From the NCBI RefSeq assembly GCF_000342005.1, contig NZ_AOHO01000043.1, positions 238,831 through 302,830 on the forward strand: a stretch of 64,000 bases of DNA, given 5' to 3'. The position numbers were made by a program, and so were the translations under genes. This DNA comes from Amycolatopsis decaplanina DSM 44594 (lineage in GTDB: Bacteria; Actinomycetota; Actinomycetes; Mycobacteriales; Pseudonocardiaceae). The notes under the pieces were generated by a model. That model was not told where the DNA came from. It was given only the letters and a program-made list of their open reading frames with translations, and did no database searches. Every line of letters starts with the position of its first letter. The stretch's first letter is position 1. Shown in pieces: positions 28,560 through 37,144 of the stretch.

Positions 28560-28952
28560 TCAGCCCGGTGGCGCGGGCACGAGCCGTTCGGCGAACCACT
28601 CGTTGCGGCGTTCGAGCACCGTTCCCACGTCCCATCCGGAGGCGAAGGCGAGCAGCCCTGTCGCCACGTCTTCGGCGGCTTCGGGAGGCCAGCCCTGGGC
28701 GGCGAGGCTCGACCGCAACGCTTCGGCATAGTCGGAATAGGTGAAGCCGGGCAGTTCCGCGACGAGTGCCGTCGTCGTCCCGCGATGCGAGCTCAGCCCG
28801 CCGAACGACCGTCCGCAGCCGCAGTCGGAATCGGGCGAGCTCTCGCCGTCGTCGCAGCACGGGGCGATCCAGAGCAGTTCGCCCTCGACGCAGTGGTCGA
28901 AGTCGTTCTCCCGTGCGCCCTGGGTCTTCGAGGTGGCCACGAGCAGTTTCAT
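28560..28952 (-). CDS. Small Cys-rich protein of unknown function
   Basis: 130 residues, start ATG at 28952 after agggag. The first half has a Cys cluster (APCCDDGE ... SDCGCGRSFGG) that could hold metal. The second half is helical (SDYAEALRSSLAAQGW; ERRNEWFAERLV). I do not recognise a characterised family; similar short proteins appear to be common in actinomycetes. It is convergent with the TetR gene (9-bp gap) and preceded by an 8-8-8 palindrome that probably controls it. Confidence 0.75.
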   Translation of the reverse strand: MKLLVATSKTQGARENDFDHCVEGELLWIAPCCDDGESSPDSDCGCGRSFGGLSSHRGTTTALVAELPGFTYSDYAEALRSSLAAQGWPPEAAEDVATGLLAFASGWDVGTVLERRNEWFAERLVPAPPG

Positions 28953-28961
28953 GATGACTCC

Positions 28962-28985
28962 CTGTTCGATCTGATGTTCGAACAG
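28962..28985. promoter_or_regulatory. Palindrome ctgttcga-N8-tcgaacag just upstream of the Cys-rich gene
   Basis: Perfect 8-bp arms at 28962-28969 and 28978-28985 lie 10 bp before the start codon at 28952 (minus strand), next to its ribosome-binding site. The arms contain TCGAAC/GTTCGA as in actinobacterial LexA boxes, but the 8-bp spacer differs from the usual 4. A repressor site is likely; its owner is unknown. Confidence 0.5.
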
Positions 28986-29036
28986 GTTGTACCGGCGGGG
29001 TCCGACACTTTCCGGGGCGAACCCCGCCGGGGGAGA

Positions 29037-30152
29037 TCAGGCGGGCAGGTCGATCAGCGGCGCGAGGGCCGCGCGATGCCGTCCAGGAGTGCCCAACGCG
29101 ATCTCGTCGCTCTTCGCGCGCTTCAGATACAGGTGCGCGGGGTGCTCCCAGGTCATGCCGATCCCGCCGTGCAGCTGGATCGCCTCTTCGGCGGCGTGGA
29201 CGGCGATGAGGGAGTTGCGGGCCTGCGCCACCGCGACGGCGATCGCGATGTCGTCACCGGAAGCCAGGCAGTCGGCGGCGTACCGCGCGGTCGCCCTGGC
29301 GTTGACCAGATCCGTGTACAGGTTCGCCAGCCGGTGCTTCAGCGACTGGAAGGAGCCGACCTGACGGCCGAACTGGTAGCGCTCCTTGAGGTAGCGCACC
29401 GTTTCGGTCAGCGCCCATTCGGCGATCCCGAGCTGTTCCGAGGCGAGCAGTCCCGCCGCGGTCACGAGTGCCGTGTCCAGCGCTGACTCCGCCACCGAAG
29501 AGTCGGCGACGCGCTTCGCGGCCACGTTCTCCAAGGTGACGTCGGCGATGCGCCGGGTGAGGTCGAGGGAAATCGCCTCGGTGACCGTCACTCCCGCCGA
29601 CGCCGCGTCGACCGTGTACAGACCAGGTCCGTCGGGCCCGACCGCCGGGACGACGATCAGTTCGGCCACCGAAGCGTCGACGACGCTGCGGACCTGACCA
29701 CTGAGCGTGCTGTCCGCGGCCGCGGTGACCGCCGAGGGGAAGCCGGCGCCGGGTGCCGTCGACAGCGGTACCGCCAGCGCGCCGATGAGCGTGCCCGCGG
29801 CCAATTTCCCGAGCCGTTCGGTGACTTCCGCCTGCGACGTGTCGGTCGCCAGCAAGGCCGACGTCGCCAGGACGGCGCTGCCGAGATAGGGGACGGGGGC
29901 GACGCTGCGCCCGAGTTCCTCCATCACGACCGCGACTTCCCGTGCCGAGGCGCCGTGCCCGCCCAGTGCCTCCGGGACGGCGAGGCCCGCCGTGCCGAGG
30001 TCGGCGGCGAGCGTGCGCCACAGCTTCAGGTCGTACGGTTCCGCGGTCTCGGTCCTGGTGATCAGGGCCGCCGGTTCCGCGTGGTCGGAGAACAGGTCGC
30101 GGACGCTGGCGCGAAGGTCCTCTTCGACCTCGGAATACAGCAGGTCGCTCAT
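29037..30152 (-). CDS. Acyl-CoA dehydrogenase (short-acid type), distal gene of operon
   Basis: 371 residues. Acyl-CoA dehydrogenase fold with ERYQFGRQVGSFQSLKHRLA in the C-terminal FAD domain and QLHGGIGMTWEHPAHLYLKR, where family members bind the FAD adenine end. The usual catalytic Glu near the C-terminus is not obvious, as in FadE partners of heteromeric mycobacterial enzymes. It overlaps the next dehydrogenase by 4 bp, so the two may form an alpha2beta2 heterotetramer like those acting on steroid side chains. It is the last gene of a four-gene operon. Confidence 0.9.
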   Translation of the reverse strand: MSDLLYSEVEEDLRASVRDLFSDHAEPAALITRTETAEPYDLKLWRTLAADLGTAGLAVPEALGGHGASAREVAVVMEELGRSVAPVPYLGSAVLATSALLATDTSQAEVTERLGKLAAGTLIGALAVPLSTAPGAGFPSAVTAAADSTLSGQVRSVVDASVAELIVVPAVGPDGPGLYTVDAASAGVTVTEAISLDLTRRIADVTLENVAAKRVADSSVAESALDTALVTAAGLLASEQLGIAEWALTETVRYLKERYQFGRQVGSFQSLKHRLANLYTDLVNARATARYAADCLASGDDIAIAVAVAQARNSLIAVHAAEEAIQLHGGIGMTWEHPAHLYLKRAKSDEIALGTPGRHRAALAPLIDLPA

Positions 30153-31330
30153 CGGGGCAGGTCCTTCCAGGCGACGTCCTTGTCGATCCGCGGCTCGGAC
30201 GGCAGCCCCAGCACGCGCTCGGCGATGATGTTGCGCAGGACCTCCGAGGTGCCGCCCTCGATGGAGTTCCCCTTCGCGCGCAGATAGCGGTAACCGGCCT
30301 CGCGGCCGAGGAAGTTCACACCGTCGGGACGTCGCATCGTCCAGTCGTCGTAACGCAGGCCTTCGTCGCCGAGCAGTTCGATCTCCAGCCCGGACGCGGC
30401 CTGGTTCAGCTCGGAGAACGCGACCTTGACCGCGGAACCCTCCGGTCCCGGCGCGCCCGCGGCGAGTTGCTGCCGCAGCCGCGAACTCACCAGGCGCAGG
30501 CTCTCACCCTCCACCCACAGTTTCAGCAGGCGATCGTGCATTTCCGAAGTCCGCAGTTCCGGGCGTTCGCGCCAGGTCTTCGTGACGACGCCGACCATCC
30601 CGCCGTCGCGCGGGAACTCGGTCCCGCCGATCGCGACCCGCTCGTTCATCAGCGTGGTCTGCGCGACCTTCCATCCCTCGCCGACCGCGCCGAGGCGGTG
30701 TGCGTCGGGAATGCGGACCTCGCTGAGGAAGACCTCGTTGAACTCGGCCTCACCGGTGATCTGACGCAGCGGCCGGACCTCCACGCCCGGCGCGGTCATG
30801 TCGCACAGGAAGTACGTCATGCCCCGGTGCTTCGGCACGTCGGGATCGGTGCGGGTGACCAGGATGGCCCACTGCGACTTGTGCGCGCCCGACGTCCAGA
30901 CCTTCTGGCCGGTGACCACCCAGTCGTCGCCGTCGCGTACCGCGCGGGTGCCCAGCGCGGCCAAGTCGGATCCGGCACCCGGCTCGCTGAACAGCTGGCA
31001 CCACACCTCGCGCTCGGTCCACAGTGGACGTAGGAAGCGCTGGTGCTGTTCGGGCGTGCCGAAGGCGAGGATGGTCGGCGCGGCCATGCCGAGGCCGATC
31101 CCGATCCGCCGTTTGTCGTTGTCCGGCGCGCCCGCCGCGGCGAGCTCCTTGTCCACAACGGACTGGAGCGAACGCGGTGCGTTCAAGCCGCCCAGGCCTT
31201 CGGGAAAGTGGATCCACGCCAGTCCGGCGTCGAACCGCGCGTCGAGGAAGTCCTGGCGCGGCGTGCTTTCCGGCGGATACGCGGCCAGCAGGTCGGCCAC
31301 GTGCCGCTTGAGGTCGTCGGCAGTCGTCAC
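30149..31330 (-). CDS. Acyl-CoA dehydrogenase, putative catalytic partner of the adjacent dehydrogenase
   Basis: 393 residues. Motifs: [14 protein letters not shown] (flavin/substrate loop), [14 protein letters not shown], and the C-terminal [22 protein letters not shown], in which the Glu of SIEGGTSEV aligns with the catalytic base of several FadE proteins. It overlaps both neighbours by 4 bp. A two-gene pair of this kind suggests a heteromeric dehydrogenase. The substrate cannot be read; steroid side chain, branched or dicarboxylic acyl-CoA are options. Confidence 0.92.
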   Translation of the reverse strand: MTTADDLKRHVADLLAAYPPESTPRQDFLDARFDAGLAWIHFPEGLGGLNAPRSLQSVVDKELAAAGAPDNDKRRIGIGLGMAAPTILAFGTPEQHQRFLRPLWTEREVWCQLFSEPGAGSDLAALGTRAVRDGDDWVVTGQKVWTSGAHKSQWAILVTRTDPDVPKHRGMTYFLCDMTAPGVEVRPLRQITGEAEFNEVFLSEVRIPDAHRLGAVGEGWKVAQTTLMNERVAIGGTEFPRDGGMVGVVTKTWRERPELRTSEMHDRLLKLWVEGESLRLVSSRLRQQLAAGAPGPEGSAVKVAFSELNQAASGLEIELLGDEGLRYDDWTMRRPDGVNFLGREAGYRYLRAKGNSIEGGTSEVLRNIIAERVLGLPSEPRIDKDVAWKDLPR

Positions 31331-32550
31331 TTCTTGACCTCCCCGCGGTACTTCTTCAGCTCACGGTGCGCCAGCGAGCGCTTGTGCACCTCGTCCGGGC
31401 CGTCGGCGAGCCGCAGCGTCCGTACCTGCGCCCACATCTCGGCGACCGGGAAGTCCTGGCTGACCCCGCCGGCGCCGAACAGCTGCACGGCCTTGTCGAG
31501 GATCCACTCCACGGTGATCGGCGTGGAGATCTTGATCGCCTGGATCTCGGTGTGCGCGCCCTGGTTGCCGACGGTGTCCATCAGCCACGCGGTCTTGAGC
31601 ACCAGCAACCTCTGCTGCTCGATCTTGACCCGCGCCTCGGCGATCCAGTCCTGCACCACGCCCTGCTCGGCGATCGGCTTGCCGAAGGTCTCGCGCGAAA
31701 GCGCCCGGCGGCACATCAGTTCCAGCGCGCGTTCGGCCATGCCGATGGCGCGCATGCAGTGGTGGATCCGCCCCGGCCCGAGGCGGGCCTGCGCGATGGC
31801 GAACCCGTCGCCCTCGCCGGCGATGAGGTTCTCCGCCGGCACGCGGACGTCCTCGAAGAGCACTTCGGCGTGGCCGCCGTGGTCCCCGTCGGTGTAGCCG
31901 AACACGTGCATACCGCGTTTCACGGTCATGCCGGGGGTGTCGCGGGGGACCAGGATCATGCTCTGCTGCTTGTGCGGCGGACCGTCCGGATCGGTCTTGC
32001 CCATCACGATGAAGATCTTGCAGTTCGGGTTCATCGCGCCGGAGATGTACCACTTGCGCCCGTTGACGACGTACTCGTCGCCGTCCCGCCGGATGCTGGT
32101 GGCGATGTTGCGCGCGTCGGAGGAGGCGACGTCGGGCTCGGTCATCGCGAACGCGGACCGGATCTCGCCGTCCAGCAACGGCTGAAGCCACTGCTTCTTC
32201 TGCTGCTCGGTGCCGAACATGGTGAGGACTTCCATGTTCCCGGTGTCCGGCGCCGCGCAGTTCAGCGCGGTCGGCGCGAGCCGGAGACTGCGGCCGGTGA
32301 TCTCGGCCAGCGGCGCGTACTGCAGGTTCGTCAGCCCCGCGCCGTGGTCACCGGGGAGGAAGAAGTTCCACAGCCCGCGCTTGCGGGCCTCGGCCTTCAG
32401 TTCTTCGACGATCGGCGGCTGCGACCACTCGCTGTCGCGCTCGGCCAGCTGCTGCTCGAAGACGGCCTCGGCCGGGTAGATGTGCGAATCCATGAACTCG
32501 AGGAGTTTTCCTCGCAGCTCCTCGGTTTTCGCGTCGAAGGCGAAGTCCAT
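31327..32550 (-). CDS. Acyl-CoA dehydrogenase (long-chain / ACAD10-11 type)
   Basis: 407 codons. I chose the ATG at 32550 (product begins [12 protein letters not shown]), preceded by an aaggaagaggg ribosome-binding site; an in-frame start 30 bp earlier has no such signal. [31 protein letters not shown] and the C-terminal [16 protein letters not shown] fit the ACAD10/11 group. In vertebrates ACAD10/11 are fused to an APH-like kinase, and here an APH-like gene sits 4 bp upstream, so the pair is the split form of that system, which in vertebrates handles 4-hydroxy acids. Confidence 0.93.
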   Translation of the reverse strand: MDFAFDAKTEELRGKLLEFMDSHIYPAEAVFEQQLAERDSEWSQPPIVEELKAEARKRGLWNFFLPGDHGAGLTNLQYAPLAEITGRSLRLAPTALNCAAPDTGNMEVLTMFGTEQQKKQWLQPLLDGEIRSAFAMTEPDVASSDARNIATSIRRDGDEYVVNGRKWYISGAMNPNCKIFIVMGKTDPDGPPHKQQSMILVPRDTPGMTVKRGMHVFGYTDGDHGGHAEVLFEDVRVPAENLIAGEGDGFAIAQARLGPGRIHHCMRAIGMAERALELMCRRALSRETFGKPIAEQGVVQDWIAEARVKIEQQRLLVLKTAWLMDTVGNQGAHTEIQAIKISTPITVEWILDKAVQLFGAGGVSQDFPVAEMWAQVRTLRLADGPDEVHKRSLAHRELKKYRGEVKK

Positions 32551-32554
32551 CTTG

Positions 32555-33580
32555 CTATCCCTCTTCCTTGAGAGTCTCATTGCCGTGCGCGATCAACGGG
32601 ACGACGCCCGAGCCGATGCCGTCGAATCCGGCGCCGACGGTCTGTCCCTTGCTATAGCGGAGGTGGATGCCTTCCAGGATCACCGCGAGCTTGAAGAACG
32701 CGAAGCTCACGTACCAGTTGAGCCGTGAGACGTCGCGGCCCGAACGTTCGGCGTAGCGCGCGATGACCTCGTCGTTGCGCGGGTAGCCCGGCGCCGAACT
32801 GGCGTTGGACACGAACCGCAATGAGACCTTGTCACGTTCGGCGTAGGCCACCAGCAGGGCGAGGTCGGTCAGCGGGTCGCCGAGGGTGGACATCTCCCAG
32901 TCCAGTACCGCGGTGATCCGGTCGTCCGAGTTCACCAGCACGTTGTCCAGCCGGTAGTCGCCGTGGACGATCGACGGCTTACCCGATTCGGGTATCGACG
33001 CGGCGAGCCGGTCGTGCAGTTCGTCGACGCCGGGGAGGTCGCGGCTGCGGTTGCCGTCGAGCTGTTTCTTCCAGCGCCGCAACTGGCGTTCGAGGAAGCC
33101 CTCCGGACGGCCGAAATCGCCCAGCCCCACCGAGTCCGGATCGACGGCGTGCAACTCGACCAGGGTGTCGACCAGTTCGTCCGCGATCGCCTTGGTCCGG
33201 GCGGGGCCGAGCGCGGTCAGTTCGGTGTCCGAGCGGAAGGGCGTGCCCTCCACGAACTCCATCACGTAGAACCGCGAGCCGATGACGTCGGTGTCTTCGC
33301 ACAGCAGCACGGTTTCCGGTACCGGAACGGCCGTGCCGTGCAGACCGGAGATCACCCGGAACTCGCGGCCCATGTCGTGCGCGGTCGGCAGAACGTGGCC
33401 CAGCGGCGGGCGGCGGACCACCCAGCGGGACCGGCCGTCGCCCACGATGTAGGTGAGGTTGGACCGGCCCCCTTCCACGACCTCGCCGCTCAGGTCGTCC
33501 TGGACGAGCCCCGGCCGGTGCTCGTCCAGGTGGGCCTTGAGCCTGGCCAGGTCCAGGCCCGGCAGGTCGGTCTGGTTCAT
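32555..33580 (-). CDS. APH-like kinase (aminoglycoside phosphotransferase fold, ACAD10/11-associated)
   Basis: 341 residues from the ATG at 33580, which follows a ctggaggcacc ribosome-binding site. The longer in-frame extension would cross the palindromic operator and is unlikely. Kinase motifs: [12 protein letters not shown] (catalytic loop) and [18 protein letters not shown] (metal Asp). Homologues in ACAD10/11 phosphorylate 4-hydroxyacyl-CoA, after which the dehydrogenase domain eliminates phosphate. With the ACAD-type gene directly downstream, degradation of hydroxylated acyl-CoAs is a reasonable reading. True antibiotic resistance is unlikely. Confidence 0.9.
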   Translation of the reverse strand: MNQTDLPGLDLARLKAHLDEHRPGLVQDDLSGEVVEGGRSNLTYIVGDGRSRWVVRRPPLGHVLPTAHDMGREFRVISGLHGTAVPVPETVLLCEDTDVIGSRFYVMEFVEGTPFRSDTELTALGPARTKAIADELVDTLVELHAVDPDSVGLGDFGRPEGFLERQLRRWKKQLDGNRSRDLPGVDELHDRLAASIPESGKPSIVHGDYRLDNVLVNSDDRITAVLDWEMSTLGDPLTDLALLVAYAERDKVSLRFVSNASSAPGYPRNDEVIARYAERSGRDVSRLNWYVSFAFFKLAVILEGIHLRYSKGQTVGAGFDGIGSGVVPLIAHGNETLKEEG

Positions 33581-33612
33581 GGTGCCTCCAGCGTCTCGCT
33601 TTCCGGTTACAG

Positions 33613-33628
33613 TACCGACCAGTCGGTA
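33613..33628. promoter_or_regulatory. TetR-type operator upstream of the APH/acyl-CoA dehydrogenase operon
   Basis: taccgac-ca-gtcggta: 7-bp perfect arms, 33-48 bp before the first ATG of the operon. This size and form are usual for TetR-family repressors of fatty-acid genes. The TetR gene at 27933 is a candidate. Confidence 0.6.
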
Positions 33629-33671
33629 TGTCAGGTAGGGGTGGTCCGGCGAGGTGCCGGAGGTCACCTTG

Positions 33672-34124
33672 TCAGGCGATCAGCCGGACGACCATCTCCG
33701 CGACGCAAGCCGGTTTGGGTTCGCCGTCGATCTCGATCGTCCACCGGACGACGGCCTGCTTGCCACCGGCGATGTCGGTGACCTCGACCAGTTCGGCGCC
33801 CGCCCGGATCTTCGCGCCCACCTTGACCGGCTGAGGGAACCGGACCTTGTTCAACCCGTAGTTGATGCCCATCTTGAGCCCGTTGACCCGGTAGAGCTTC
33901 CCGACGAAGCCCGAAATGAGCGACAGCGTCAGGAAACCGTGGGCGATCGGCGCCCCGAACGGGCCTTCGGTGGCCTTCTCGACGTCGACGTGGATCCACT
34001 GGTGATCGTCGGTGGCGTCGGCGAAGAGGTTCACCCGCTCCTGGGTGAGCGTGAGCCAATCGCTGTGGCCGAAGTGCTCGCCGACGGCGTTCTCGAACTC
34101 CTGCAGGGAGGCGAATTCGCGCAT
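33672..34124 (-). CDS. MaoC-like (R)-specific enoyl-CoA hydratase
   Basis: 150 residues, single hot-dog domain. The hydratase motif is visible as FADATDDHQWIHVDVEKA (Asp/His catalytic pair) with GPFGAPIAHGFLTLSL, so catalytic residues are present. It hydrates trans-2-enoyl-CoA to (R)-3-hydroxyacyl-CoA. It starts 3 bp after the FabG-like gene, so both are one transcript. The pair would convert between enoyl-, (R)-3-hydroxy- and 3-oxoacyl thioesters. Confidence 0.93.
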   Translation of the reverse strand: MREFASLQEFENAVGEHFGHSDWLTLTQERVNLFADATDDHQWIHVDVEKATEGPFGAPIAHGFLTLSLISGFVGKLYRVNGLKMGINYGLNKVRFPQPVKVGAKIRAGAELVEVTDIAGGKQAVVRWTIEIDGEPKPACVAEMVVRLIA

Positions 34125-34127
34125 GGC

Positions 34128-34889
34128 TCAGTCCTTCGGTCCGCCGGCGACGTAGATGACCTGGCCGGAGATGAAGCCGGCGCCGTCGCTCACGAGGAAC
34201 GACGCGAGGTTGGCGATGTCTTCGGGGGTGCCGACGCGCTGCACCGGGATCTGCGACGCGGCGGCCGCCTTGAAGTCCTCGAACGACATGCCGATCCGCT
34301 CGGCGGTCGCCGCGGTCATGTCGGTGGCGATGAAGCCGGGGGCGATGGCGTTCGCGGTGACGTTGAACTTGCCCAGCTCGATCGCGAGGGTCTTGGTGAA
34401 ACCCTGCATGCCCGCCTTGGCGGCGGAGTAGTTGACCTGGCCGCGGTTGCCCAGCGCCGAGGTGCTGGACAGGTTGACGATGCGGCCCCACTTCTCCTGC
34501 GTCTGGTACTTCTGCACCTCGCGGGTCATCAGGAACGAGCCCTTCAGGTGCACGCCCAGCACCGAGTCCCAGTCCTGTTCGGTCATCTTGAACAGCAGGT
34601 TGTCGCGGGTGATGCCGGCGTTGTTGATCAGCACGGTCGGCGCGCCGAGTTCCTCGGCCACCCGGGTCACCGCGGCTTCGACCTGCGCGGCGTCGTTGAC
34701 GTCCAGTGCGACGCCGACGGCCTTGCCGCCCTCGGCGACGATCGCCTCGGCCCCCTGCTTGACGCCCGCCTCGTCGAGGTCCAGCAGGCCGACGGCGAAC
34801 CCGTCGGAAGCGAGCCGCTTGGCCACGGCCGCCCCGATGCCGCGGCCGGCGCCGGTGACGATCGCTACACGGGAGGGGTGTTCGGTCAC
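34128..34889 (-). CDS. fabG: FabG-type 3-oxoacyl-ACP/CoA reductase (SDR)
   Basis: 253 residues from the GTG at 34889, chosen because a gaggag ribosome-binding site lies 8 bp upstream and the protein then begins normally before the TGAGRGIGAAVA cofactor loop. Further SDR motifs: NNAGITRDN, Ser in NLSSTSALGN, catalytic YSAAKAG. The C-terminus (SGQVIYVAGG) is standard. It is paired with the MaoC-like gene. Several FabG paralogues exist in such genomes, so the symbol indicates family rather than the essential fatty-acid synthase copy. Confidence 0.93.
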   Translation of the reverse strand: MTEHPSRVAIVTGAGRGIGAAVAKRLASDGFAVGLLDLDEAGVKQGAEAIVAEGGKAVGVALDVNDAAQVEAAVTRVAEELGAPTVLINNAGITRDNLLFKMTEQDWDSVLGVHLKGSFLMTREVQKYQTQEKWGRIVNLSSTSALGNRGQVNYSAAKAGMQGFTKTLAIELGKFNVTANAIAPGFIATDMTAATAERIGMSFEDFKAAAASQIPVQRVGTPEDIANLASFLVSDGAGFISGQVIYVAGGPKD

Positions 34890-34933
34890 GGGTGACTCCT
34901 CGTCGTCGAGTGGAAGTGACGTCGAGTCTGCCG

Positions 34934-34953
34934 TACTAAGCGGTTGCTTTGTA
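34934..34953. promoter_or_regulatory. 20-bp near-perfect palindrome upstream of fabG-maoC
   Basis: tactaagc-ggtt-gctttgta, one mismatch between arms, 45-64 bp before the GTG start. The core AAGC-N4-GCTT resembles operators of TetR-type fatty-acid regulators. Confidence 0.55.
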
Positions 34954-35099
34954 GGGCAAACCGGGGACGTGTCCCGCTTTCGGTGAACGCACCCGCGCGA
35001 AAGCGGGCGAGTGTGACCGTAATCACCCGTCGTGCGATGCCCGAACGAATACTTCGCACGACCTGATCGTCCCGATCCCTGCGTCACGCCCGCCCGTCC

Positions 35100-35476
35100 G
35101 AAAGCCTCGGCGTGGCCGTGCTCGGAGTGACCGGCGCGCAGTCCGCGCCGGCCGCACCCGGACAGCCGCCGAAGGAGAGCGCGGTGCCCGGCCCGCGCGC
35201 ACCCTCACGCTCCTCATCGGAGACCTGATCACCGTGCAGGAGCGACCGGGCGACGTGCCCGCCCTCGCCGTGCGGCCGGGGCCGGGAGTTCCGGATCGAC
35301 CGGTTGCTCGCCGACGGATACGACGACAGCGCGCGATCGACCGGTGAGCGGCGGCAGGCCTTGGTCGTGGCAGCGCCTTTCGGCTCCCCGCGTTTCGTCG
35401 ACTTGCGGTTGTCCGCGATGGACTCCGACGGGAATTCGGTGACACAGACGATCGTCAACGCTTATCGCCTGCGATA
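35100..35476 (+). pseudogene. Relic of a subtilisin-like (S8) secreted protease, frameshifted and internally deleted
   Basis: No intact ORF, but successive frames give recognisable pieces of an actinobacterial S8 protease. A signal-peptide-like AVLGVTGAQSAPAA lies near 35116. TLTLLIGDLITVQ and VRPGPG, the start of the inhibitor/prodomain, lie about 35200-35285. After a frame change come REFRIDRLLADGYDDSAR at about 35284-35335 and then directly the C-terminal end, with LSAMDSDGNSVTQTIVNAYR ending at TAG 35474-35476. The entire catalytic domain is missing. The join between prodomain and C-terminus in one frame (35284-35476) shows a large in-frame deletion. Family recognition is by eye. Confidence 0.65.
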
Positions 35477-35510
35477 GCGCGTTGGGTTCGCGCACGTGCC
35501 GACTTCGGCT

Positions 35511-35563
35511 GTCGCGAAAGCCACTTTCGGGACATCAGATGTCCCGAAAGTGGCTTTCGCGAC
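35511..35563. repeat. 53-bp perfect inverted repeat (25-bp arms, 3-nt loop)
   Basis: Arms gtcgcgaaagccactttcgg plus gacat, and the exact complement, around cag. Parts of the same sequence recur at 63930-63952 and in degraded form at 50916. It lies 35 bp after the protease relic and may be its old terminator or a dispersed palindromic element. Confidence 0.85.
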
Positions 35564-35625
35564 ATCGTTTTCCCGTCAGACCTCAGCGGGCCGATGTGGT
35601 CGTGAGTGGCGATTCGGTTTCTATT

Positions 35626-35719
35626 GAGGGGTAAGGCAAAGGCGGCAGGTTGCGAAAGCCTCTTTGTACGTGAATGCCCCTTCATTGCGCTAGGCGCAAT
35701 GAAGGGGGCCTTCACGTAC
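35626..35719. repeat. Dispersed sequence block plus long imperfect hairpin
   Basis: 35626-35658 (gaggggtaaggcaaag onward) reappears inverted at 50934-50966. It runs into a hairpin at 35666-35719 whose 25-26-bp arms (gtacgtgaatgcccc onward) differ by one mismatch and one indel around tag. No coding potential. The two blocks together suggest a decayed non-autonomous element. Confidence 0.7.
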
Positions 35720-35751
35720 TTCAAGCGACCTGAGCAGCGGACCGTGGTGGG

Positions 35752-35797
35752 CTCGTGAGTGGTAAGGACGGTTAGAACCGTCCTTACCGCTCACGAG
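35752..35797. repeat. 46-bp intergenic palindrome, copy 3
   Basis: The same element as at 14881, but with centre ag (opposite orientation) and one arm mismatch (accgctcac for accactcac). Between it and the next gene at 36065 I see about 270 bp of non-coding sequence without clear features. Confidence 0.9.
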
Positions 35798-36064
35798 GCT
35801 CGCCGCCAGGGCATGCCACGTTTGCCCTTACCTCTTAGTATCCCCGTATCCGCAATGGATTGAAGCCTCTGGGCTGAACGGGTGTTCCCGAAGGCGGTTC
35901 GTGGCCAAGCGTGACAACCGGTGCCGGTCGTGCGCGGACGTGTTTTCGAGGCTCTGGTGACCTTTTAGTTCACCGAACGGCATCGGTACCGGCACCGTCA
36001 AGGTTCTTTCAGACGCCCTTTGGTGAATGCGGGCGCGAAATCGGTCATTCCGCGCCCGCCGGGG

Positions 36065-37144
36065 TCAACCCGCCCGCTTGCCCAGTACCTCGGTGATCAG
36101 CCTCGGCAGCTCGCCGCCATGCCACGAACTGGGGGAGAACCGCTCCTGCGCGATCCCTTCCCAAGGTTCACCGTCCAGTGAGATGCCTTCCTCACGGGGA
36201 ACGAGGGAACCGATCTCCTGTGCTGCGATGCCTTCGCCGGCGAGGGTCTTCTTGGCGAGTTCGACATCCTGTGGCCGCACGGCGACCACGAGCGTCCAGT
36301 CGCCCCAAGCCTGCGCGAGCTCGAACCGGCCGAGTCCCGACTGCGCGCAGACGTCGGCGGGCGCGTCGTCCAGCCGGATGTCCTTCGTGATCCGCGCGCC
36401 GAGGCCGTTGGCGCCGCAGAGCGTCCGCACGGTCGGGAAGAGACCGTCGGAGACGTCCATCGCGGCGCGCGCCAGCCCGGCCGTGGCGAGTGTCCTCCCC
36501 GCCACCACCTGTGCCATCGGACGGCAGGCGCGCTCGCGGATGTCCGCGACGAGAGGCTCGGGGAGCCGTGCCTGCTCTTCGACGAGCAACGCGTACGCCC
36601 AGAGATAGCCGGGTGAACCGACCAACAGCAGGCGGTCGCCGGCTTCGGCGTTCGCGCGCCCGAGCCTTCCGCCGGGCACGCAGCGGCCGATAGCGGTCGC
36701 GGTGAGCTGCCGGACCGGGCCGTCCCGGAGATCGCCGCCGACGACCTTGGTCCCGTGGATCTCCGTGCAGTCGTCCACGCCGTCGAGAAGCCGCCGGAAC
36801 TCGCCCGCCGTGGTCGTCTTCGGCAGGGTGTAGTTGACGACCAGGCCGAGCGGGGTGGCGCCGGCCGCAGCCAGATCGGACAGGTTGATCGTCGCCAGCA
36901 GCCACCCGGCGTGGTACGGATCCGTTTCACCCAGGATGGTGACCAGCGGCGTGGGGCAGCTGTCGGTGGTGGCGACCAGTTCGCCGCGAAGCCCTTCCGT
37001 GGTGTCGAGGACGGCGCAGTCGTCACCGAACCCGCGGACACCGCCGTAGCGCGGCCGGAGGATGTGCTCCAGGATCGCGTGCTCGCCGAGGTCGCCGAGG
37101 CGGACGTCGTCGCCGACGGGCGAGATTTCAGTTACGCCCGACAT
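36065..37144 (-). CDS. ThiL/PurM-superfamily (AIR synthase-like) kinase-type protein
   Basis: 359 residues from the ATG at 37144, which lies inside the end of the upstream gene (17-bp overlap). Motifs of the thiamine-monophosphate kinase/AIR synthase superfamily appear in order: GFGDDCAVLD, ATTDSCPTP, INLSDLAAAGATPLG, GGDLRDG, MDVSDGLFPT. These form the ATP- and Mg-binding sites. It is longer than housekeeping ThiL and has no thiamine genes nearby; its neighbours are a dCTP-deaminase-like gene, a cupin-like gene and an XRE regulator. The substrate is therefore open: a phosphorylated heterocycle or nucleotide is a guess. Confidence 0.8.
   Translation of the reverse strand: MSGVTEISPVGDDVRLGDLGEHAILEHILRPRYGGVRGFGDDCAVLDTTEGLRGELVATTDSCPTPLVTILGETDPYHAGWLLATINLSDLAAAGATPLGLVVNYTLPKTTTAGEFRRLLDGVDDCTEIHGTKVVGGDLRDGPVRQLTATAIGRCVPGGRLGRANAEAGDRLLLVGSPGYLWAYALLVEEQARLPEPLVADIRERACRPMAQVVAGRTLATAGLARAAMDVSDGLFPTVRTLCGANGLGARITKDIRLDDAPADVCAQSGLGRFELAQAWGDWTLVVAVRPQDVELAKKTLAGEGIAAQEIGSLVPREEGISLDGEPWEGIAQERFSPSSWHGGELPRLITEVLGKRAG

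Noticed and set aside
35084..35458. 124-codon minus-strand ORF in the 35-kb gap
   Set aside because: Low-quality composition; the + strand of the same DNA shows protease relic pieces that explain the residual coding bias.
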